This document shows, one piece after another, positions 45,080 through 52,214 of a stretch of DNA of 64,000 bases. Positions within the stretch are counted from its first letter, which is position 1. Each line of letters opens with the position of its first letter. The stretch lies in NCBI RefSeq assembly GCF_036227225.1, contig NZ_CP109444.1, positions 8,661,501 to 8,725,500 of the forward strand, written 5' to 3'. Source of the DNA: Streptomyces sp. NBC_01478 (GTDB taxonomy: Bacteria; Actinomycetota; Actinomycetes; Streptomycetales; Streptomycetaceae). The notes below the pieces were generated by a model. It did no database searches. It saw only the letters and a list, made by a program, of their open reading frames with translations, and was not told the origin of the DNA. Position numbers and translations under genes: made by a program.

Positions 45080-46660
45080 GTGCGGTCCAAGCGCGACCAG
45101 GTGCAAGCGCACACGTTCATGATGGGACGTCTGACCTCGGGCATGCTGCTGGCCGACCCGGACGCACCGGAGAGCCCGCTGGGCCGGACCAGCCGGGGCG
45201 CCCTGGTGGGTGTGATCGTCGGTGTGCTGTTCTGCGGCGGGGCGCTGGTGTTCGGGCTGCTCAAGCCGGGCGGCAACGACGCCTGGCGCAGCGGCGACAC
45301 CCTGATCGTCAACAAGGACACCGGCGCCCGCTACCTGTACGCCGACGGCAGGCTGCGCCCGGTGCGCAACTACGCCTCGGCCGTGCTGATCGGCGGCGCC
45401 GACCTGAAGACCACGTCGGTCGGCTCGGCGTCGCTGGCGGGCACCCCGGTCGGCCGGCCGGTCGGGATCACCGGCGCCCCCGACTCCGTACCGTCGTCAG
45501 GTGAGTTGGAGTCCTCGCCGTGGGAGGTCTGCTCGACGGGCTCCGGCGCACAGACGACCCTGGTGCCGGGCGCCCCGGTGGAGACGTCCCCGGTCGGCGC
45601 GACATCGGCGCTGGTGGTCAAGGGCCCGGACAAGCACACCTACCTGGTGTGGCAGGGCAGCCGGCTCGAACTGGACGAGGACTCGGGCGCGGCGGAGTCC
45701 CTCGGCTATGCGCCGGTGACCCCCCGCCCGGTCTCGGCGGCCTTCCTGGACGCCCTGGTGACCGGCCCGGACCTGGCCACCCCGAAGGTCGACGGCCGCG
45801 GCACCGACGGTCCGGAACTGGGCGGCCGGGCCACCCGGATCGGGCAGGTCTTCCGCGTGGTGGCGGGCTCCGGGAACCAGGAGTACGTCCTGCAGAAGGA
45901 CGGCCTGCACCCGGTGACGGACACCCAGTCGGCGCTGCTCCTCGGCGATCCGGACACCCGCAAGGAGGCCTACGACGGAGGGGCGCCGAACGTCGTCACG
46001 ATCGACGTCTCCGACCTGCGGGCCCATCAGGCGCCGGGAACGGCGGGGACGGACCCGTCGGTCGCCGGACTGCCGGACAGTCCGCCCAGCGCGCTGGCGC
46101 TCGCGGCGGGGGAGTCGGTGTGCGCCCAGGTCGACCCGGCCGACGGGCAGGTGCGGGTGACCTCCGTACGGGTCGCCGAGTCCGCGCTGTTCCCGGCCGC
46201 GCAGGCCGACCCGACGGCGCTGACCGCCGCCTGTGTGACCGTGGACCGGGTGGTGGCACGGCCCGGACACGGCGCGCTGGTCAGGGCGTTGGGCGCGGCC
46301 GGTGAGACGGTCGGCGACACCACGTTCCTCATCGGCGACGACGGCGTGAAGTACCGCATCCCGGACGCGAACGCGCTCGCCGCCCTCGGCTACGACGGGG
46401 AGACCCCGGTCAAGGTGCCGTCCACGCTGCTGGCGATGCTGCCGACCGGGCCCGAACTCAGCGCCCAGGCAGCCGCGTCGGACTCGGGTTCCGTGGGCGG
46501 GGCCGGCGGCGCGGCGGCCCAGTGCGGCACCGGGGCCGGTGCCGGTCCCGGCGGGGCCATCGGTGCGGGCCTGCCCGCGCTCACCGGGCGCGCCCCGGCG
46601 GGCGGTGCGCTGAATGGTGCGACGAACGGTGCGGTGAACGGTTCAGGTGGGGCGAACTGA
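45080..46660 (+). CDS. eccB: Type VII secretion protein EccB
   Basis: A 526-aa membrane protein: short cytoplasmic N-terminus (RSKRDQVQAHTFMMGRL, the EccB signature), one transmembrane helix at about 41-62, then a periplasm-facing repeat domain with Cys residues (WEVCSTG, ESVCAQV, TAACVTV) that likely form disulfides. The tail is Gly/Ala-rich. A strong AGGAGGAAA precedes the GTG. Same operon as eccD. Confidence 0.93.
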   Translation: MRSKRDQVQAHTFMMGRLTSGMLLADPDAPESPLGRTSRGALVGVIVGVLFCGGALVFGLLKPGGNDAWRSGDTLIVNKDTGARYLYADGRLRPVRNYASAVLIGGADLKTTSVGSASLAGTPVGRPVGITGAPDSVPSSGELESSPWEVCSTGSGAQTTLVPGAPVETSPVGATSALVVKGPDKHTYLVWQGSRLELDEDSGAAESLGYAPVTPRPVSAAFLDALVTGPDLATPKVDGRGTDGPELGGRATRIGQVFRVVAGSGNQEYVLQKDGLHPVTDTQSALLLGDPDTRKEAYDGGAPNVVTIDVSDLRAHQAPGTAGTDPSVAGLPDSPPSALALAAGESVCAQVDPADGQVRVTSVRVAESALFPAAQADPTALTAACVTVDRVVARPGHGALVRALGAAGETVGDTTFLIGDDGVKYRIPDANALAALGYDGETPVKVPSTLLAMLPTGPELSAQAAASDSGSVGGAGGAAAQCGTGAGAGPGGAIGAGLPALTGRAPAGGALNGATNGAVNGSGGAN

Positions 46661-46808
46661 CGAATTCACGCCGATCGAGATCGTGTTCACGCCAAACCGG
46701 CTTCGGGCCAGAACCATCGGTCGCGGAAGGTCGTGTTCCGGTCAAGTTGCTTACCGGTAAAAGCCTTTGAACGGAACCTGTCGGCAACCTCAGATCTTCC
46801 TCAGTTCG

Positions 46809-46838
46809 TTGTCAGCGCAACTACCGTCAATCTAGGCT
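46809..46838 (+). promoter_or_regulatory. Possible promoter of esx genes
   Basis: TTGTCA (46809-46814) and TAGGCT (46833-46838) are 18 bases apart, 43 bases upstream of the first WXG100 gene. They lie in a 221-bp gap that is clearly lower in GC than its surroundings, which suggests the esx genes are transcribed independently of eccDB. The same gap has a TTACCGGTAA palindrome at 46751-46760 and TCGTGTTC repeated 50 bp apart (46681, 46731). Confidence 0.5.
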
Positions 46839-46881
46839 CAGTTGCACTCGTACCTTAGATCGACTTACGAAAGGTGGGACG

Positions 46882-47220
46882 ATGGCTGGAGATGGCCAGC
46901 AGTCAAGTGAAGGCTCGACCCGGAACGGAATCCAGGCCCTGGAGAGCGCCTTCAGCGGCATCGTGAAGATCCGTCAGGACGTCGACAGCACCCGTTCCAC
47001 CCTGGGCAGTGGCTACCAGGGCAGCGACGGCGGCCAGTACGGCCAGCTCCTCGCACAGTGGGACGGTCAGTGCAACGTCATCCTCAAGAACCTCGAGGAC
47101 GTCATCGACCGGCTGAACCAGAGCCTCGTGGAACACAACAAGACCCAGGGTTCCTCGAACGACTCCATCAACCAGGCGTACAACGCGTCGCAGTCGGCCT
47201 TCGACCAGCTCGCCGGCTGA
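46882..47220 (+). CDS. esxA: WXG100-family T7SS substrate EsxA-like
   Basis: A 112-aa two-helix secreted protein. The hairpin turn where WXG sits in the family reads Y45-Q46-G47 here (GSGYQGSDGGQY), so the Trp is replaced by Tyr; a WDG occurs later at 60-62 on the second helix. No YxxxD/E export signal is seen after the second helix (YNASQ). It probably pairs with the following WXG100 protein and is exported as a heterodimer. ATG after AAGGTGGGA. Confidence 0.88.
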   Translation: MAGDGQQSSEGSTRNGIQALESAFSGIVKIRQDVDSTRSTLGSGYQGSDGGQYGQLLAQWDGQCNVILKNLEDVIDRLNQSLVEHNKTQGSSNDSINQAYNASQSAFDQLAG

Positions 47221-47238
47221 CCGACACCCCGCCTTCCC

Positions 47239-47256
47239 CGTGACCTCGCGGTCACG
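47239..47256 (+). promoter_or_regulatory. Stem-loop between the two esx genes
   Basis: CGTGACC-TCGC-GGTCACG, a perfect 7-bp stem with a tetraloop in the 69-bp esx spacer. It could stop exonucleases or attenuate transcription and so set the ratio of the two proteins. Confidence 0.45.
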
Positions 47257-47289
47257 TCCGATCCCCACATCGCGTAAGAGAGGCAAGCT

Positions 47290-47613
47290 GTGGCAGACAA
47301 CCTGTCCGACGGTGTCATCTACGTCAGCTACAACCACATGTCGAACGCCGCGGACGACATGGTGGCGCAGACCAAGGCGATCGCGCAGACGCTGTCGAAC
47401 CTCGAAGCCGAACTCGGCGAGCTGTCCAAGACCTGGTACGGCAACGACGCCGACACCTACCGCCAGAAGCAGGCGGCCTGGGACGGCGCGGTGCAGAACA
47501 TGGAGACGCTGCTCACCTCGCACTCGCAGCTCCTCAACGAGATCTCCAACAGCTACAAGTACAGCGAGAACTCGCTCAGCCAGATGTGGTCCGAGGTCAC
47601 GATCGGCCGCTGA
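47290..47613 (+). CDS. esxB: WXG100-family T7SS substrate EsxB-like
   Basis: A 107-aa helical-hairpin protein with the canonical turn W49-Y50-G51 and a C-terminal YxxxE signal (Y89-E93, within NSYKYSEN), the element recognised by EccC. It therefore likely carries the export signal for the pair. GTG start behind GAGAGGCAAGC. Downstream is a hairpin, then a 149-aa protein of the same operon. Confidence 0.9.
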   Translation: MADNLSDGVIYVSYNHMSNAADDMVAQTKAIAQTLSNLEAELGELSKTWYGNDADTYRQKQAAWDGAVQNMETLLTSHSQLLNEISNSYKYSENSLSQMWSEVTIGR

Positions 47614-47626
47614 GCCGCTCGGCTCC

Positions 47627-47661
47627 ACCGCACCGGCCGGTCTCCTCGCGGTCGGTGCGGT
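47627..47661 (+). terminator. Hairpin after esxB
   Basis: ACCGCACCG and CGGTGCGGT, perfect 9-bp arms with a 17-base loop, 13 bases after the esxB stop. Possible partial terminator that reduces read-through to the next gene. Confidence 0.45.
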
Positions 47662-47729
47662 CCAGGCTCCTTCCCCTTCCGTCGCCGCGCCGTACACCGG
47701 GCCGGCGCGTTCCGCCCGCGGAGGCACCC

Positions 47730-48179
47730 ATGGCTGATCTGACCCACCTCGACTCGACCGCGCTGAAGAACTTCAAGAACACCGACATCGCCGACTTCAT
47801 CAGCGATCTGCTGGAAATCCGCAAGGACAACCCGGCGGGCGTCCGGTCCCTGAAGAACCTGATCGCCGAGACCGGTGCCGGCTCGGCCCAGGGCCTCGCC
47901 AAGATCCTGCGCATCGGCCTGATGAACGGCGGCGACAGCTCGGACCCGGTCGGCGGGGGCACCCTCGTGGAGGCGCTCAAGACGCAGGCGACCGCGCTGG
48001 ACAAGATCCTCACCGATCACAAGACGCTCTTCGACGACATCGACGACGCGCTGGACGAGACGATCACCAAGCTGCTGAAGACCCAGGGCGACAGCCTCGA
48101 CTCGATCGACGGCGAGAAGCTGCTGGACATCTTCGACACCGTCGACGGCGACATGGGCGGCAGCGACTCGACGACCTGA
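47730..48179 (+). CDS. T7SS-locus protein of unknown function (149 aa)
   Basis: A 149-aa acidic protein, predicted almost wholly helical, without signal peptide or membrane segment. Asp/Leu/Lys-rich helices (TALKNFKNTDIADFISDLLE; LVEALKTQATALDKILTDHK) suggest a helical bundle, in size between WXG100 and LXG proteins, but I see no WXG motif. CGGAGG precedes the ATG. It sits between esxB and a large WXG-containing protein with strong hairpins on both sides, so it may be a co-secreted factor or chaperone. I do not recognise the family. Confidence 0.75.
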   Translation: MADLTHLDSTALKNFKNTDIADFISDLLEIRKDNPAGVRSLKNLIAETGAGSAQGLAKILRIGLMNGGDSSDPVGGGTLVEALKTQATALDKILTDHKTLFDDIDDALDETITKLLKTQGDSLDSIDGEKLLDIFDTVDGDMGGSDSTT

Positions 48180-48184
48180 TGCCG

Positions 48185-48226
48185 GTGCGGGGCCCGCCGA
48201 CTCCCGCCGAGCCCCGGGCCCCGCAC
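48185..48226 (+). terminator. Strong hairpin terminator
   Basis: GTGCGGGGCCCG and CGGGCCCCGCAC pair perfectly (12 bp, 18-base loop), 6 bases after the 149-aa gene's stop. Confidence 0.7.
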
Positions 48227-48285
48227 CCGCACCCCGCTCTCTCCCTGTCCTCGCCCCCACATTCCCAGCAGCGGAGTTCCGCCCC

Positions 48286-51200
48286 ATGGCCGACAGCACT
48301 CCTTCCTCCGGGTCCCCCACCTACGACCCGGACGACTACTTCGCCCAGGCCGTCACCGACTTCACCGGCTATACGATCCCGACCCGGTCGAGCCTGTTCA
48401 CCAAGCTCAGCAGCTCGAACGACGACTCCTTCGGCAACCTCAAGCTGTTCCGGATGGACATCCAGGGCATGGACATCAGGTCCGTGACCGCGGCCGACTA
48501 CTCGGCGATCGGCGGCTGGCACGTCAACAGTGGCGAGGACTACGACCTGGCCTTCTACGACGCCGGCGGGGACGGCGCGCACAACAGCGTGGACATGAAG
48601 AAGGCCCGGATCGTGATGATCGGCGTCACCGTCGACGAGCACGGCCGCGCCACGCTCTGGAGCGGTGGGGACATCGTCGGCGGCGGCGCGTTCGAGGGCT
48701 CGTACTCGCACGTCCAGTGGGACTCGGGGCCGATGGCCCAGTACATCTCGGGCAGCAAGCTGGTCCTCGACCACATCCTGGCGTCGCCGTACTCGACGCA
48801 GGGCTTCTCGTACAGCGGACTGTCGGTCGTCGACGCCAACGCCGTCGACATGCTCTCCTTCGAGAACACCGGGCAGTCCTTCGACCGGGTGGTGCAGTTC
48901 TTCAAGGACCACTCGGACGTCGTCAACCAGTGGATGACCTCGCTCGGCGAGGACCAGGCGGCCTGGAAGGGCAAGGCGGCCAGCCTCTTCTGGCATCTGC
49001 TGGACGAGCTGAAGACCAACTACGACGGCTACGTCTCCCAGTTGGGCGGCCGCGACTACACGGCGACCAACAGCACCCTCGGCGGCTACGTCCCGAAGTC
49101 GAAGCTGAGCGACGCGCTGGCCGCCGCGCAGCAGGCGCTGAAGCAGGCGATCACCGACCTGCAGACCGCGTGGAACAACTGGGCGTCGGACGGCCAGCAC
49201 GACCCGCACTACCACGTGAAGAAGATCCTCGACGAGATCAGTCAGTGGGTCATCAACAACAACATCAACCACGTGATGGAGGAGACCACCGCCGCGGGCG
49301 AGAGCGTCGTCACGACCTACTCCACCACCGACGGGTTCAAGCAGGTCCACCCCGACTACGGCGACCTCACCCAGAAGACCACCTGGCAGAAGGTCGCCGA
49401 CGGCGCCGTCAAGAGCTGGTCGGACCACGCGGACTCCAAGCTCAAGCAGCCGTCCATCGACGCGCTCAGCAATGTGAAGAACGCCTGGGCCGATGTCGAG
49501 GACGCCTTCGCCCAGGAGGTCAAGAACAAGAACAACGAGACGCTCTCCGAGGTCCTCCAGAAGGAGGAGAACGAGATCGCCGAGGACGAGGCGAAAGAGA
49601 ACAACGACAAGCTCAACGAGAACCTGAACAACCTCGGCGACAACCTGAACAACCTCAACGACAACGTGAACGACAACCTCAACAACCTGGGGGACAACCT
49701 CAACAACCTGAACGACGGCCTGAACGACAACCTCAACAATCTCGGCGACAACCTCAACAACTTCGGCACGAACCTCAACGACAATCTGAACGACAACCTC
49801 AACAACATCGGTGACGGGCTGAATTCGAGCCTCAACAACCTGAACGACGATCTCGGCAACAGCCTGAACAACGTCGGCAGCGGGCTCGACGACCTCAACA
49901 GCAACAGCCTTCTGAACAACGACGGTTCGGGCGGCAACGACCTGAGCAACCTCGCCAACAGCCTGCTGACCCCGTCGCTCCTGAACGGCAACGACCCCAC
50001 CAAGAACGGCTCGACCACGCTCAACTCCCCGACCGGGGGCACCACCCAGCTCAACGGCGACGGCACGCTCACCACGACGTTCCCGGACGGCTCCACCCAG
50101 ACCATCGACCCGTCGACCGGCCTGGTCACCACCACCAACCCGGACGGCACCACCTCGGTCTCCCAGCTCAACCCGGGCACCACCATCACCAACCCGGACG
50201 GCTCGACCACCACCCTGAACGACGACGGCACGCTCACCACGAAGTTCCCGGACGGCACCAGCCAGACCATCGACCCGACCACCGGCCAGGTCAGCACGCT
50301 CAACCCGGACGGCACCACCTCGCTGTCGCAGCTCAACCCGACCGACGGCTCCTTCACCACCCCGGACGGTTCGACGGCCCAGCTCAACGCCGACGGCTCG
50401 GTGACCACGCACTTCCCGGACGGCTCCACCGAGACGCTCAACCCGGACACCGGTCAGATCTCCGTCACCGACCCCTCGGGCCACGTCACCACCACGCACC
50501 TCAACCCGGGCGACACCTTCACCAACCCGGACGGCTCCACCACCACGCTCAACAACGACGGCACGCTCACCACGAAGTTCCCGGACGGCTCCGTCCAGAC
50601 GCTCAACCCGGACACCGGCCAGCTCACCACCACCGACCCGTCGGGCCACACGACCACCACCGACATCGACGGCAGCGGCCTCCCCTCGTCCTCGATCGAC
50701 ACCAGCAATCTCAACGGCAGCACCATCGACACGAGCGGGCTGAACAACGGCACCAGCCTCGACACGAGCGGCCTGAACACGACCGGCCTCAACAGCGGCG
50801 GACTCAGCAGCGGTGGCCTCAACACGTCCGGCGGCGGCCTGGATTCGGGCCTCGACGGCGGCTACGACGACTACGACAGCACCCCCTACACCGGCGGCCC
50901 GCTGCGCTCCGACGCCCTCGACACCAGCAGCCTCGCCGCCGCCTCCACCGACGCGCAGAGCGCGTCCGGCGGCACCCCGCTCAACCCGATGGGCATGGGC
51001 GGCATGGGAGGCATGGGCGGCGGCATGGGAGGCGGCGGAGGCGGTGGACAGGGCGGCGCCACCGAGCGCACCCGGGCCGTCCTCACCGACCCGTCCAACA
51101 CCTCCACCCGGCGTGGCCGGAACACCCGGGCCGCCTCCGTGGACGAGGACGAGGACATCGTGCTGACCCGGCCCACCACGTCCAGCGCCCCGTACCCGGT

Positions 51201-51342
51201 GGGCGGTCCCGGCAACAACGCCGCCGGCCAGAACGGCCGCTCCACGGAGAGCGGCGACCGGGCCCGCGACGCGTGGCTCACCGAGGACGAGGACGTCTGG
51301 GGCACCGACGAGGGCGGTTCACCGGCGGTGATCGGCCGATGA
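48286..51342 (+). CDS. Large WXG-containing repeat protein of the T7SS locus (1018 aa)
   Basis: An unrecognised 1018-aa protein, acidic and without signal peptide. Residues 1-190 are a mixed domain; ~190-300 contain a WXG motif (W227-K-G229 in QAAWKGKAASLF) on a helical hairpin. Residues 300-440 are helical and Trp-rich. From 445 to about 545 lies a Leu/Asn/Asp coiled coil built of 18-residue repeats. From 588 to ~800 there are four 55-56-residue repeats rich in PDGST, T and N, each with NxDGTLTTxFPDGS. The tail is Ser/Gly-rich, with a GMGGMGGM segment near 905-925. WXG plus repeats suggests T7SS export, with the repeats as a wall-spanning stalk or fibre. Confidence 0.8.
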   Translation: MADSTPSSGSPTYDPDDYFAQAVTDFTGYTIPTRSSLFTKLSSSNDDSFGNLKLFRMDIQGMDIRSVTAADYSAIGGWHVNSGEDYDLAFYDAGGDGAHNSVDMKKARIVMIGVTVDEHGRATLWSGGDIVGGGAFEGSYSHVQWDSGPMAQYISGSKLVLDHILASPYSTQGFSYSGLSVVDANAVDMLSFENTGQSFDRVVQFFKDHSDVVNQWMTSLGEDQAAWKGKAASLFWHLLDELKTNYDGYVSQLGGRDYTATNSTLGGYVPKSKLSDALAAAQQALKQAITDLQTAWNNWASDGQHDPHYHVKKILDEISQWVINNNINHVMEETTAAGESVVTTYSTTDGFKQVHPDYGDLTQKTTWQKVADGAVKSWSDHADSKLKQPSIDALSNVKNAWADVEDAFAQEVKNKNNETLSEVLQKEENEIAEDEAKENNDKLNENLNNLGDNLNNLNDNVNDNLNNLGDNLNNLNDGLNDNLNNLGDNLNNFGTNLNDNLNDNLNNIGDGLNSSLNNLNDDLGNSLNNVGSGLDDLNSNSLLNNDGSGGNDLSNLANSLLTPSLLNGNDPTKNGSTTLNSPTGGTTQLNGDGTLTTTFPDGSTQTIDPSTGLVTTTNPDGTTSVSQLNPGTTITNPDGSTTTLNDDGTLTTKFPDGTSQTIDPTTGQVSTLNPDGTTSLSQLNPTDGSFTTPDGSTAQLNADGSVTTHFPDGSTETLNPDTGQISVTDPSGHVTTTHLNPGDTFTNPDGSTTTLNNDGTLTTKFPDGSVQTLNPDTGQLTTTDPSGHTTTTDIDGSGLPSSSIDTSNLNGSTIDTSGLNNGTSLDTSGLNTTGLNSGGLSSGGLNTSGGGLDSGLDGGYDDYDSTPYTGGPLRSDALDTSSLAAASTDAQSASGGTPLNPMGMGGMGGMGGGMGGGGGGGQGGATERTRAVLTDPSNTSTRRGRNTRAASVDEDEDIVLTRPTTSSAPYPVGGPGNNAAGQNGRSTESGDRARDAWLTEDEDVWGTDEGGSPAVIGR
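49618..49920 (+). repeat. 18-residue (54-bp) tandem coiled-coil repeats
   Basis: Three near-identical units of NLNNLGDNLNNLND type at residues 445-498, then degenerate copies to about 545. Leu/Ile/Val spacing is 4-3-4-3-4, i.e. a heptad plus hendecad, typical of a coiled coil with Asn-rich surface. Confidence 0.8.
50047..50690 (+). repeat. Four 55-residue (165-bp) PDGST repeats
   Basis: Copies begin at residues 588, 643, 699 and 754 with QLNGDGTLTT, TLNDDGTLTT, QLNADGSVTT and TLNNDGTLTT; each has FPDGS about ten residues later, then DPxTG and a second NPDG or DPSG. The last copy is incomplete. The pattern looks like beta-strand hairpins, as in wall-associated YD/PDG repeat proteins. Confidence 0.8.
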
Positions 51343-51382
51343 ACACGGGACGTTCCTTTCGGGAGAGCACACGAGGTGCCGG

Positions 51383-51832
51383 ATGAGCAGTGAGTCGATC
51401 GAGCAGAAGCTGGCCAAGGCGATGGCCGAACTGGAGGCCACCGAGGCCGCGGTGGCACGCGCCGAGGGCGAACTCGCCCACGCCGAGAGCACGGTGCGCT
51501 CGGCGGACCGCGCGGTCGAGGTGACCGTCAGCGCGCAGGGCGACCTGCGCGCGCTGACCTTCCTGGACGACAAGTACCGCACGATGCCCGCGGGTCAGCT
51601 CTCCGCGAGCGTGCTGGAGGCGGTGCAGGAGGCCCGGGCCCGGATGGCCCGGCACGTCATGGCCACCTTCGAGCCCTTCACCAAGGCCAACCCCGAGGCG
51701 CCCGAGATCACCGGCTTCGACGTGGACTGGAACAAGATCTTCGGCCCCGGTGTCCTGGAGGGCCCCAAGGGCGGCCGACGGCGCGGGGCCGGCCGGCTCC
51801 GCGACGAGATCAGCGAAGACCCGGAGGACTGA
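51383..51832 (+). CDS. YbaB/EbfC-like protein of the T7SS locus
   Basis: A 149-aa protein with an N-terminal coiled coil (about residues 5-45) and the YbaB-type beta core: AVEVTVSAQGDLRALTFLDD (about 46-65), then a helix (AGQLSASVLEAVQEARARM). The Lys/Arg-rich tail (GGRRRGAGRLRDE) may bind DNA or a partner. YbaB-like proteins recur next to ESX genes (e.g. EspL) and are thought to act as regulators or chaperones. The start follows GAGG; the gene lies 40 bases after the 1018-aa gene and 7 before the next. Confidence 0.8.
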   Translation: MSSESIEQKLAKAMAELEATEAAVARAEGELAHAESTVRSADRAVEVTVSAQGDLRALTFLDDKYRTMPAGQLSASVLEAVQEARARMARHVMATFEPFTKANPEAPEITGFDVDWNKIFGPGVLEGPKGGRRRGAGRLRDEISEDPED

Positions 51833-51839
51833 GAAGAAG

Positions 51840-52196
51840 ATGTCGAACGCCTACTCCGCCAGCCCGCCCGCGCTCGTCGCCGGCACCCGGCAGATCGAGC
51901 AGATCAGCCAGTTGGCCAATGAGATGATCAACGAGTTCATCACGGACGTGTCGTCCACCTCCGGCTGGCCCGGACACGACGACGACTTCGCGAAGCAGAT
52001 GCGGCCGCAGGAGAAACAACAGCGGGAGGGTTCCGTCCAGACCGGCTCGTCCCTGTCCGAGGCCATCGTCAGCATCGGCGACGGCACCCTCACCAACCTC
52101 AAGAGCGTGCTGGGCACCCAGAGCGGCGTACTGGACGCCATCCACGACTCGAGCACCGGCGACACCGACAGTGGTTCGCACAACGGAAAGCACTGA
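51840..52196 (+). CDS. WXG100-like protein with WPG motif (118 aa)
   Basis: A 118-aa helical-hairpin protein with W43-P44-G45 in the position of WXG (SSTSGWPGHDDDFAKQM), followed by a long second helix and a Ser/Asp/Gly/His tail. It resembles ESX-associated substrates of the EspC/WXG type. The start at 51840 has a purine-rich GAGAAGAAG upstream. It immediately precedes the giant gene (18 bases), a position usually held by a partner that co-secretes with, or chaperones, an effector. Confidence 0.75.
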   Translation: MSNAYSASPPALVAGTRQIEQISQLANEMINEFITDVSSTSGWPGHDDDFAKQMRPQEKQQREGSVQTGSSLSEAIVSIGDGTLTNLKSVLGTQSGVLDAIHDSSTGDTDSGSHNGKH

Positions 52197-52214
52197 CGCG
52201 GCGGACCGCCCCTG

